Source: Turritopsis dohrnii (Eukaryota; Cnidaria; Hydrozoa; Anthoathecata; Oceaniidae). From it: a DNA stretch of 64,000 bases. The position numbers and the translations under genes are program-made. Each line of letters starts with the position of its first letter. The first letter of the stretch is position 1. The notes below the pieces were generated by a model. It saw only the letters and a program-made list of their open reading frames with translations, made no database searches and was not told the DNA's origin. The stretch is from assembly GCA_027922465.2 (NCBI GenBank), contig BQMF02000004.1:1426001-1490000 (forward strand). The letters run 5' to 3'. Below are positions 47,490 to 57,787 of this stretch, piece by piece.

Positions 47490-48326
47490 ATAAATTAAAA
47501 TGCAAGGGAAAACATAAACTTACGTTAAAGCAATGACTTTACATCCAACATAATGTCTTCTACCAGTGGCTCTGCATTTCTCAGCGGTAAAGTTCTTTAT
47601 CAAAGCTTTATCTACCAGACTCGTGTGCTTGTTGGGGCCCGAAAACCTTTCGGAAAACAGTTTCTTCTGTATGAATAAATTTAAACAATTTATTACCGTA
47701 TTATCGTTGAGATTAAACGCTTCAAACATTCTTTATCTATACATCATGTCCAATTCAGGCAAATTGAGAAAGGGGTACATAGAATGCACGTGTATGAGTT
47801 TTGTTGAACCTTATTTGCTCATTCTACCGACAAACGAAAGATTTAAAGGCTAATGATTTGTCTTGATTTATATTATCGTTTTGCGTACTTTTGGCACGAC
47901 CGCTGTACTTTCAAAACAAACGGAAAAACGAAAGATATGTCTCCAACTACCGTAAATCGAGATTTGAGCAGTATACCAGAGCTGCAATACGGCTTAAAAC
48001 TGTTAGTTATAACTCGCATCATCATTGATCAAAAGGAGCCGATTTTGGAGCGTTAAAGAAGAATTATAAAGTAGTAGGGTTTTGCAGTTGTAGCTTACCT
48101 AAAATTTGCAAGTTAAGTGGGGTGCCAACAAATAATACGCTAATGTATATAAAAAAAAAAATTGAAAGATTTTCATGTAGAGTTTCACGGTATCGCGTGA
48201 TTATGACGGAGTAAAGAATAGACAAACAGAAAAAAGAAGCACGGCAGTAGATCATTTATTAACCATTCTCTTGACAATCATTTACTACGGCTAGAGCCGT
48301 ATGAGCCGTACCCTGCGTCCGCCCTG
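47490..48326. repeat. Partial copy of the CAGGGGCGGACGCAG family
   Basis: About 47790-48326 matches 56030-56576, sharing GTTAGTTATAACTCG, CTTACCTAAAATTTGC, GCCAACAAATAAT and the terminal CCTGCGTCCGCCC. On the minus strand 47729-47530 could be an exon (GRRHYVGCK) just before GTAAGT, and an exon-like piece in the 56-kb copy also ends at GCK/GTAAGT. The left end was not located; the Helentron may have inserted into it. Confidence 0.55.
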
Positions 48327-48432
48327 AGCATGACTTTCAAATCTCTGAAACGTATAATTTTTCAACACTTCCTGAACAGTTATGAGAGATTCTGAGATAC
48401 CAAAAAATTGTAAGCTTCTACGCCCGCATCAT

Positions 48433-48835
48433 CTATGTAAGTTGATCCCAGCCATTTTGAGTGATGAAAATTACCATAGACAGCAATGTTTCCCGTTGGA
48501 TTGTCTTATAAAGATTTTTCAATGCTATCAAAAGTTTATCCCATAATACTAAACGTTGATCGACAGAGGAAATAAATAAAGGTAGTAGAATGCAGGAGAT
48601 CATGTCAAAAACACAAATAAGAATGAGCAGAAAATCAGGGACACGAGAAATAGGAAGTCTATAACAAACACCAAGATCACGCATGTGTACATCAGAGTTC
48701 AAACGAATAAGAGGAAGGCAACCCTCAGTATGAAAGTAAGACGAGGATAGAAAAGGATCAAGGTTAGTTTCGCATAGACCACAAAACACAGGTGAGTGAG
48801 AAGCAAGAAAAGATTCAACAAAAGGAAAAACTAGT
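48433..48835 (-). pseudogene. LINE endonuclease fragment
   Basis: On the minus strand the frame reads SHSPVFCGLCETNLDPFLS, then GCLPLIRLNSDVHMRDLGV. This is the CETNLD...GYLPLIRKDS segment of the apurinic-like endonuclease of jockey/CR1-type LINEs. The frame continues as open sequence of lower similarity to 48433. It is unrelated in position to the LINE of 27-40 kb. Confidence 0.6.
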
Positions 48836-49487
48836 TCTCAAACCACAACGTTCGAGTAGCATGGCGAGAGAGTTTGTGGTGATTTGGATTTAGGAACAAT
48901 CCTATCTTTAATGAATTTCAGAGCCATATTGCATGTAAAAATAAAAAGAGAAACTTGTTGCCATGACAACACTTCATGCACTACATGACACTCGAACTCT
49001 ACAACTGATAATAGAATGCGCCATGTTTGATATTTACAACCATACAACATATACCAACAAAGGAACCTACTGAATCCGACACCCTCCATCAATGATGCAA
49101 AATCAAAGAAAGTTTCGTGAATGTTTTTTTCACTTTTTATACCAAAAGAAAGAAAATATTTAAACTTTTCGGTAAATATAGTCGAGTTTACATTAAACTA
49201 CGCAGTTAAATCAATAATCATTAATAAACGATTCTTTGAACAGGAAGAATCGACTCGAGTAAAATGAAAAGTCACGAAAAACTAAAATGTTATGATGAAT
49301 CTGCATTTATATTTGGAAAACACGTATTTTTTACAAATTTGAAACATAAAAGTTTCATTTCTAAAAATCTTTTATGAAGATATATATATATATAAAAAAT
49401 TTATCAAGGCGTTGCAAATACGAAATTAATAAAGAATAAATAAAAAACTTAAGGGTAGTTTACACATTGAAAAAATATTTGTGCCTA
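48836..49487. other. AT-rich stretch
   Basis: No recognisable feature except a short (TA)n near 49381-49395. Confidence 0.45.
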
Positions 49488-49540
49488 CCTTAACCGTATT
49501 TAAATTCGCGCTGTACTATTTTTCGCGCACCTTAAAATGC

Positions 49541-50452
49541 ATCATCCACTTCATTCGGCACGGATACAACCAACAAGCCTTACGAAAAACGCAAAAAGAA
49601 ATTGGTGACATCGAACGGGATACTCTTCTTGTTGATGAGACGAAAAAGGAAAGATGAACAGATCGTTTTCGTCCCCGATTGGCATCCAAATCTTAGTACA
49701 CTACCCTCTGTTCTGAGAAAAAGTCGACATGTAATTGAAAACAACCCAGATCTACGACAGATATTCAAAACTCCCCCGATTGTTGCATTTAGGCGTGGAC
49801 AGACCATCAAATCGAAGATCACAAGGAACGATGTCTCTGTCCGATCCAAAAGAGCAATCACACCAACGAAACCATGCAACAAATGCAAGTTGTGTGGTAA
49901 TATCAAAGAAGCAACCCAGATCAAGCATGGCGACGAGACAACGGTTCTTCACGACGGAGGCGGAAACTGCAAATCACGAAATGTTGTGTACGCCGCCATC
50001 TGTAAAAGACATAACACCATCTATGTCGGTCATACTGGCGAAAGGTTGAGCGATAGATTTTCAAAACACCGGTATGACATCGAAAAAAGACCGGGAAATT
50101 CAGAACTTGCCGAAAATTTTCATACAGACCACGATCTCACAACAGATATGCAAGTTCTGATTTTGCAGAAGGATATTCAAACCCAAGCCAAACGAGAACG
50201 GCTTGAGGATCGGTGGATTTGTCGTTTACAAACTCTTCAACCGGCTGGGATGAACTTAGAACTCCACCAGTACGGAAAAGAAATGTACAGGCATTTCACA
50301 AAAACATTAACAATTACAAACTAAAACAAGAAAATTTGTAGTTCTTTGTATTTTACTTCTCGTTCATTTTGCATATTTTGTGCTATTGTTAATCATTTAT
50401 TTTTATGACGTCAATTTTTTATGCAATGTAATGTCTTCTGTTTAACTGTAAA
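49541..50452 (+). mobile_element. 5'-truncated Penelope-like element
   Basis: CACCTTAAAATGC occurs at 49528-49540 and 50453-50465, a perfect 13-bp target duplication. Joining its outer flanks restores the pogo terminal repeat. Only the C-terminal part of the coding region was inserted, as is common for target-primed retroelements. Confidence 0.8.
49602..50324 (+). CDS. Penelope-like C-terminal region with GIY-YIG endonuclease
   Basis: 240 codons. The N-terminal piece matches the linker after the reverse transcriptase (IVFVPDWHPNLSTL, PPIVAFRRGQTIKSKI). A zinc-binding CNKCKLC is followed by NVVYAAICKRHNTIYVGHTG, the GIY-YIG core (variant VYA...IYVG). The catalytic-region arginine is in RLSDRFSKHR and the glutamate in RERLEDRW. 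It ends with LQPAGMNLE. Upstream codons in another frame (IRHGYNQQALRKTQKEI) belong to the same protein, so a frameshift lies near 49645. The fragment lacks reverse transcriptase and cannot move itself. Confidence 0.8.
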   Translation: MVTSNGILFLLMRRKRKDEQIVFVPDWHPNLSTLPSVLRKSRHVIENNPDLRQIFKTPPIVAFRRGQTIKSKITRNDVSVRSKRAITPTKPCNKCKLCGNIKEATQIKHGDETTVLHDGGGNCKSRNVVYAAICKRHNTIYVGHTGERLSDRFSKHRYDIEKRPGNSELAENFHTDHDLTTDMQVLILQKDIQTQAKRERLEDRWICRLQTLQPAGMNLELHQYGKEMYRHFTKTLTITN

Positions 50453-50734
50453 CACCTTAAAATGCGCGAATTTAGGTACTGCGCGAAAATTAATCCGCGC
50501 GAAAAGGTCTCAGACGATTTATACCGAAAAATTCGTTTTCTTCTTATTTCCTCTTATAAGTGTTATTTGTCACTTATTTTGAAGCGCAATTTTTTTTGAA
50601 TGAAAATAACAGAGATAGCAAAGGAAAATAGGTTCATGAAAAAGATAAAACACTTTATGATATTAGTGTATAAACCATAAGAAACTTCAACAAAAATGAA
50701 ATGATATTGAAATACAAGTACTTCGGCTGGTTAG

Positions 50735-50740
50735 TTTATT
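50735..50740 (-). terminator. Polyadenylation signal of the HIRAN-like gene
   Basis: TTTATT on plus reads AATAAA on minus, just past the stop. Confidence 0.45.
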
Positions 50741-50743
50741 TTC

Positions 50744-51442
50744 TCATAAAACATTAAAAATCGTCATCATTTTTATTATCAATAACGGAGATTTTGTCAG
50801 GTCCATATAAAATTCATACAGAAATGTTTTCATCGTTTGAAACACTTCGTCACTGCTTGATCCTTGAGCTATACGAAGCCTAATTTGGATTTCCAAGCCC
50901 CCTTGCGGCATAGGCGATCTTCTATAATTTGATGATTTTACAACAGCTGACAATCCCCCTCCATAATCACTAAAGAATTTACAAAACCGTGAGATTTCTC
51001 GTGGAAGATGTCCCGAGATTTTCACTTTGGTCAATGTCGACTTGCTTGTTGCTTCTAGTGCCATTGCATATGGGTCGTATACATTTTTATCTTCAAATCG
51101 TACTTCTAGTTTTTCACCTACTTTTGGATTCCAATTCTTTCTGTACACATGATATCCTCTGGAGGCGCAATCCATTTCGAAAACGTTTTTTGATTCATCG
51201 TCAGTTGTTTGTGTTAGGATTTCATCATCTGGACTTAACTCTTCTTTGTCGGAATGTTCGAATTCTAAGATATCACAGGGTTTACAAAGGGCGACAAATT
51301 CTCCTGCTTTCCACCCAGGATATGATTGAGAAGCAAATACTGAACAATTAAGTGATTTGTTGCAAGCAAAATCTTTACACCTAAGATATTTATATTTTGT
51401 AAAATCGCCACATATCTTACACTCTGCCTCTACTTCATTCAT
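50744..51442 (-). CDS. HIRAN-like zinc-finger protein inside the pogo element
   Basis: 232 residues from an ATG at 51442, intact. Residues 6-60 are cysteine-rich (CKICGDFTKYKYLRCKDFAC, then SLNC and ALCKPC), probably zinc-binding. Residues about 90-190 resemble the HIRAN fold: SRGYHVYRKNWNPKVGEKLE, EDKNVYDPYAMAL, then ISGHLPREISRF and GGLEIQIRLR. HIRAN domains bind DNA ends and accompany SNF2 and repair enzymes. Its ATG is 485 bp from the pogo transposase ATG in divergent orientation. It lies between the pogo ends and does not appear to be part of either nested element. I infer an accessory role in transposition or repair; the domain call is from pattern memory. Confidence 0.65.
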   Translation of the reverse strand: MNEVEAECKICGDFTKYKYLRCKDFACNKSLNCSVFASQSYPGWKAGEFVALCKPCDILEFEHSDKEELSPDDEILTQTTDDESKNVFEMDCASRGYHVYRKNWNPKVGEKLEVRFEDKNVYDPYAMALEATSKSTLTKVKISGHLPREISRFCKFFSDYGGGLSAVVKSSNYRRSPMPQGGLEIQIRLRIAQGSSSDEVFQTMKTFLYEFYMDLTKSPLLIIKMMTIFNVL

Positions 51443-51927
51443 CGTGACTTCAAAATAACCGATTTATTTCTGGACTAAACTATGCATTTATCTGCAGGTA
51501 ACAACGTAAATCTGATGTTAAACATATTTGATAGGTTTTTTACATAACACGATAAAAAAATATCCTATTGAGTATCTAATTATGTTTCTAATGACGTAAG
51601 TATTCTTTCCTTTTCATTTCTTTACTTTTCATTTCTTTTATTCTTTGGTACCTTTTTTCAACTATTTTCAAAAGTGGCGTCATGGTACTTGTATAAAAAT
51701 ATATTTCTATGGTACTTGAAATTATACATGTGATAGCACTCTTCTACGCTGAGGCTTGTTGCTATTTTGACCTTGCTTGTAAAGATAAAAATAAACTAAT
51801 GTGTAGAAGGGTATATTATAACTACGAGTTTATGAATTTGAACGTAAATTTAAAAATCACTCTTCGTTCAGGTCAAAGCTTTAAACAAGGCTTTGATTAC
51901 ACACTGTGTAGTAATAAAAGCTAGATC

Positions 51928-53453
51928 ATGTCGTTGTTTAAGTATTTTGAGAAAGTGCCAAAAACTGATCTTGGGATAGCTGCAGCAGAAAGTACTTTAA
52001 CAGCTAGAGAGGTATGTTTATATGATAAAAGTTTAAATTTTTTAGTTTTCATTTGCTTGTTGAAATGAAATAAATCATTGCTCTAATTTTTTTTGTTTTA
52101 GGCTGAATGTGTTGAAGTAGCTATCGCTTCGTCGAGTAAAGAAAACCACAGCAAACCATCTGGTGCTAAACGACAGAAATACGGTGATTACGATGAGTTC
52201 AAACGTCTTGAAGTTGCTAAGTGGGCTGTTATCAATGGTGTAAGACCAGCATCAAGGAAGTATAACATTCCAGAATCAACAATTAGAGGTATGATAAAAT
52301 CCCTTGACGTCAAAAAGCAAGACTGTTCCCAAGATGACCTTAATTCACTTCCTAAAAAAAGACGTGGAGCTAAACCCCTTTTACCAGAAGAAATCGACGA
52401 GAAAGTTATGAAAATGATCAAGAGCATGAGAGCATCTGGCACTGGAGTTACGTGGGACATGACAATATCCATCGCTAAACGTTTAGTTATTGCAAATGAT
52501 AGAACTTTGCTAAAAGAAAACGGAGGGAGCCTTGAACTTAATGAAACTTGGGCACAATCGATTCATCGCCGATTAGGGAGTGTTAAAAGAAAAAGTACGA
52601 CAACAAAGCAACCTGTTTCGCCTGGTTTAATTAAAGAAATCGGTTTTACTTTTTTTAAGGCTGTAAACGATGCTGTGTCGGCGTATAATATTCCAGCTGA
52701 ACTTATAATTAACATCGATCAAACTCTGCAGCCCTTCTTTTTGGTATCAAACTATACTCTTGCAGAGAAAGGAGTAAAAACTGTTGCAGTTACTAATAGT
52801 GGTGATTATCGCCAAATAACTGGAACTTTCGCTGTTACAATGAAAGGTGACTTTTTGCCAATGCAGCTCATATACCAAGGAAAAAGATGTCACCAAAAGT
52901 TGAGTTTCCACAGGGCTTTAATATAACGCAATCCCCCAACCACTGGTCGAATGAAGAAAAATAAAAAGAGCAAATTAATGAAGTTTTAATTCCATATGTT
53001 ATCAACGCTAGGAAGAATCTGAATCTTCGAAATAACCAGGAATGGTTGTTGATAGCAGATGTTTTCAAGGATCATCGGACTGATGATGTCAAAAAATTAG
53101 TGAATGATAGCCATGGAAAAATGGTCGCGGTACCTAATAACATGACAAATATCTTTCAGCCTCTTGACCTCAGTGTCAACAGAAGTTGTAAGGCTCATTT
53201 ACGCAAAATTACCCATGATTGGTTTACAAGTAAAGTCATGGAACAACTCCAGAAAGGTGTTGCACCTGAGAACGTAAAAATAGAATTGAAGTTAAGTATT
53301 TTGAAGCCGTTACATGCCAAATGGGTTATTTCTTTTTATGACTTCATGTTAAATGATGACAAAAATATTGTTAAAAATGGTTGGAAAAGGTCCAGTTTAA
53401 TCGATTTTCTTGAGAAACCAAGTGAAGAAAAACAAGAGGATCCATTTCTTTAA
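51928..53453 (+). pseudogene. Pogo/CENP-B-like DDD transposase, broken
   Basis: Exon 1 is 51928-52011. A GT-AG intron leads to exon 2 from 52102 in phase 0. The N-terminus has a helix-turn-helix (EFKRLEVAKWAV...SRKYNIPESTIRGMI) and a CENP-B-like second helix region (GTGVTWDMTISIAKRL). The DDE_1 core keeps all three acidic residues: NIDQT, LLIADVF and FQPLDLSVN. Two lesions are visible. A frameshift falls near 52890 (in sequence after QLIYQGKRC) and a TAA follows at 52962-52964. The rest runs open to 53453. So the copy cannot make full transposase, while its passenger gene on the other strand is intact. Confidence 0.8.
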
Positions 53454-53498
53454 AATGTACCCAATAATGTTTGAAAGAGTATTTTGTTCCAAGACTTG

Positions 53499-56400
53499 CA
53501 GGGGCGGACGCAGAAATACTTTGTAGGTACAGCTCAACTTTTCGGATTCCAATAAGTACTCCGATTCCCGATTTTTATTCGGGACAACCCGATTTCCGGA
53601 AAAGTGCCGTCCGAAAATGTGCGGTCATTTTAACAGACGAGTTCTGTCGCAGTTAGTCACGGTGAACACCCCAGACACCAACATTACCTTTCACTAAGCA
53701 TTGAAACCACAGAGCCATAAGGATAGAAGCCAAAATTTAAAACTTTATTCGATATTAGCACAACAAAAGTAAATACAACATAATATAAAATGTCAACGTC
53801 TTTTATGTACAAAGTCATAAAACTAGTATTCTATATCCAATAAAACATGTTCCTTCTGTTGTACGAAAAATCTCCTAGCATGCTCACTTTCAAGAAAGTT
53901 CCAGTTCCAGACTTCATTAAATTAATTTGCTGTTTGTTGCTGCAGCAGTAGGTGCTGATACTGTTAATGTTTCTAAAAAGACAGACAATGAACAATTCAA
54001 AATTAAGATATGTTACATTATAGTAAACTAGTATGATATATAGTAACCATTAACCATTCAATTAACTGATTTTTCAATATCTAAATAAAATACAGATCAT
54101 GAAATCTTACTTAAATTCCATGGTTAAATTAACAGGGTACACCATGTGAAGGTAAGATATTGGATTTTGGATCCCAAAAGGAGAAATGCAAATGCAAGTA
54201 AATGCAAATCAATCATATCATTTTTGGATATAAAACAAAATCATATGACAAAGTCTAGTCAATATTCAAAGTAGCAATCAGAAGTATTTCCATCTATTGT
54301 TTTACATTATACAGTCCATACATACTAAAGCAAAACTGTAAACACAACAAAATACTTCCTATTTCAAGCTATAATGGAGATGACTATAAACAAGACAGCT
54401 GAAGCCATGCGACATGTTCAGTGTATATTTCTCATGACGTTTATCAAAACTTATTAACTTTCCTACCAAAAAGCACACAATACAAACAGTTTATAACATT
54501 TATGCAGTTTCTCTTTTTTCTTATCACTTGATCTTCTGGGTATTTGTTGCCAATTTTCATTTCTTTTTATCTTACTGTTTTATGTCTTTTTATTGTAAAT
54601 ACAAACAATTATTGAGCTGTATGAGTAAGATTTCAATCTGAATATTTTTTAACCTGAAGATGCAGCGTAAGCTATAAAAACAGAATATAAGCACTATCTG
54701 TACTTGGAGAATAACACGACAAAGAATAAGCATCTAGCCTTTTCAACAGAAATGATCGTCCATATGTTTTAGGAAAAACACAGAATTTCTATAAAGAAGC
54801 AGACTTTTACAAAGAAAACCAAGAACCAATGGAACATAGCGAGTATGGGGAAAATGCTAGAGGTCTCCTTAAAACAAAACATGGATTGTGAGATTGGAGG
54901 GTAACTCCTTCAGGTTACAAAGCTACATAAACTGATCAAGCATTGATTTAATTTTGCACTGATTTAAATGATGAATATTGTGAATGGATAGGAAGACTAA
55001 TGATTGATGAAAGTCCCAACAAACATAAGAAATATATAACACAAAATTGTTTTCCTTACAATTTCAGTTTGCTTCCACGTTAACTAAAAAAAACCTATCA
55101 GTTACATCTGAAACATCAGAGGATACACAGAATGCAACAAGGAAATGTTTCCTTTAAATGTTTATCCTTGATATTTAACAAATGCTTTTAACAACAGAGA
55201 GGGTGATCACTGTAAAATGCAAAGTTGAGCTGTGAAGTATTAATGATGTAAGACCCCCTAACAAACTCACTGACGAATTATTTCCAAATAAAGCTAGCAA
55301 AACATATAGCTATACAAACAGTCATCACACCAAAATATCTCAAGAAATGTAATAATTTTTAAAAATCAAAGTTAACGTAATGTAAGTAGCAAACTCTGTA
55401 ATTTTTTTTATCACGACCAGTGTACCATGTTTAAAATACATAACAAGTTTTTAAAGTAATCAAGACAACATCAATAACTCGGATTAAAATTCTAAAGTTC
55501 AGAGTTTAGCAAGGCAAAAGATAATAAAAAATCATGAAATTATGTTTTTTTCCACAAATTTACAAATATATCTATAGTAGAGATATGTGTGAACAAATTA
55601 TATTGAATCTAAACTCACATTCATCTTTGTTTATTTGTTCTAGCTACATTTTAAACAAATTAATAATTAAAACAAAACAAACAAAACTGAAGATTTGTAA
55701 AATACAAAGTTTTAATGAAAGGGTAAAACAAAAACTTACTTTGCATCCATCACGATGTTTTCTTTCATCTTCTGTAAGGTATTTCTCAGCTCTAAAGTCC
55801 CTTCTCGTTTGGAGAAATAAAAACGTCTTTGGAGAACAATAATGATTCTCTGACGTGGTAAAATCAAGAAAGAGGTTCCACGCACGTGTATGGTATAATA
55901 TCAAATGATATACTTGGTATATCAAAAGGTGTGAAGTAAGTGATATACTTACCAAGTATATCATTTGATATTCTTAGTATATCAAAAGTATGTGACAATC
56001 GGCTTCCATAGCTTTGAGCTGTATTTGAGCTGTATTTGACCACTCTACCGACGACCGAAAGACCTAAAGGCTTACACTTTGGGCTAAAACCTATTATCGT
56101 TCTACGTACTTTAGGCACGAGAGCTGTACTGTTCAAACAGACGGAAGAACGAAAGAATTACTGCTAAGCTACGATTAGGGCTATGGGTGTCGAACTACCG
56201 TAGAATCGGGACTTGAGCTGTATCTTTGAGCTGTATCGATACAGCTCAAAACTGTTAGTTATAACTCGTATCATCATAGATCAAAAGGGGCCGAGTTTTG
56301 AGCTGTAAGGCAGAACAATCAAGCTGTGGGGTTTGCAGTTATGGCTTACCTAAAATTTGCGAGTCAAATGGGGCGCCAACAAATAATGCGCTAATCCATA

Positions 56401-56576
56401 AATAAATGTATTAGACAGATTTTTGAGTGACGGCATCGCGTCGCGTGATATGATGACGTGACAAATCGACGAAGAGAGAATAAAGGAAAACAGCCGTAAA
56501 TCGTTTAGAAATCATTCTCTTGACGAAATTTTACTACAGCTTGAGCTGTATGAGCTGTACCCTGCGTCCGCCCCTG
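53499..56576. mobile_element. 3.1-kb inverted-repeat element with 5-bp target duplication
   Basis: The ends CAGGGGCGGACGCAG and CTGCGTCCGCCCCTG are flanked by ACTTG at 53494-53498 and 56577-56581. A GTACAGCTCA motif is shared by both subterminal regions, and 'gagctgta' recurs from 56010 to 56300. A CAGGGG start fits hAT-like elements; a 5-bp duplication fits the hAT5 group or another superfamily. On the minus strand 55840-55740 looks like an exon (RRDFRAEKYLTEDERKHRDG) ending at GTAAGT, and AATAAA (minus) lies near 53742. No transposase core was recognised, so it is probably degraded or non-autonomous. Confidence 0.65.
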
Positions 56577-56989
56577 ACTTGTACTATGAACACATCTGTT
56601 TTGTTGAATCATAAAGATTAAAGGATATTCGAGACTAGATAATGTACATTGTTTACTTGTTTTGCTTAACAAATGTTTTATTTCGTTTAATCATTGTATT
56701 TTTTAATTTCTTTGGTTTGTGTATCAAAATTCAGGGTGCGCAAATTTAAGTCCGCGCGAATATATCAAAATTTGGTGCGCGAATTTAAAACGCGCGAATT
56801 TAAGTCCGCGCGAAAAATACTCCAGCGGTTAAGGTATTCAAGATATTAATTGATAGAGGAAAATAATTGAAATTAATTAATTGATCGTTAAGAAATCAAC
56901 GAGTTTTTTCAAACTTATTTTTTGATTTTCTCCTCTTCCACTTTTCCATTTCCTAAATATAAATCACAAGAAAAACCACAAAATAAGGA

Positions 56990-57290
56990 TTCCATCGATG
57001 TAAAATTTATTAAAATTAATTGGATAATTTCTTCAAAACTGCGATGATAAATTTTGAACCCACCGTTTTGTAACACACTCTACATTATGCCCGTGCAAAA
57101 AGAAATTGTTTTAAATATACATAGTGTTTCAAAAGAAATTGGAACAAAACCGCAGTTTTTAAAGTTAATATATGAGACAAAAAAATCAGGATTCCATTGA
57201 TACAAAAATTTATAAGAATAAATTGGATATTTATTTTAAAAACTGTGGTGATATTTTTTGTCGCCACTTTTTGGAACACACTATGTGTTG
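56990..57290. repeat. Tandem duplication, about 195-bp offset
   Basis: 'aggattccatcgatgtaaaatt...aacacactctacatta' and 'aggattccattgatacaaaaat...aacacactatgtgttg' are diverged copies of the same 100 bp. No gene. Confidence 0.5.
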
Positions 57291-57299
57291 GTTTCTTAA

Positions 57300-57787
57300 G
57301 ATTTTATTCCCTCAAGATCTTTATACCATTAGATTGATTTTGTTCCAAGTTTTCCAAATATGTATAAATTAACATAAATATTTTAAAAATTAAAGATAAC
57401 TTCCCCTTGATATGGTTATTACTTTTGTAACAGAAAGATGAGTCAATTGTCAAATCTTACAAAGCATAAGACGGGGATGGTGTGACCAAAAATGCAGGTA
57501 CTATAACCTGGACACATAATTTAATACACCATTAGGCTTCAAGATTCAAATTTATTGTTGATTTCCATCTCGACATTGCATTTTTAACCTTTCTCGACGT
57601 GATCAGAGGCTTGACTGGAAAAACAGACGCATTTAGCATTTTCAGAAAGATATCCGTTGAAAGCTTTCTTTGCGGAACGAACATATTTGTTCATTTTAGT
57701 AGTTCATAAAACTACAAATAATAGGTATATATATATTCATATAAAAATAATAGGTCTTCCTTAATGTAAGTTCTGATACTTTATTAG
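57300..57787 (+). other. Upstream sequence or intron of the beta-helix receptor gene
   Basis: No signal-peptide exon could be identified here. The sequence ends with the acceptor CTTTATTAG at 57787. An AAAATGCAG/GTACTA donor-like site occurs at about 57494, but the frame before it has stops. Confidence 0.4.

Larger units (their letters stand above)
49488..56834. mobile_element. Pogo-type transposon with HIRAN-like passenger gene, twice invaded
   Basis: The ends CCTTAACCG and CGGTTAAGG are flanked by TA (49486-49487, 56835-56836). About 100 bp at each end carries repeated GCGCGAATTTAA and CGCGCGAAAA motifs in inverted orientation. Inside are a CENP-B/pogo-like DDD transposase gene (51928-53453) and a divergent HIRAN-like gene (51442-50744). 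A Penelope-like element (49541-50452) sits in the left terminal repeat and a 3.1-kb element (53499-56576) lies after the transposase. Without these, the element would be about 3.3 kb. Confidence 0.75.
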
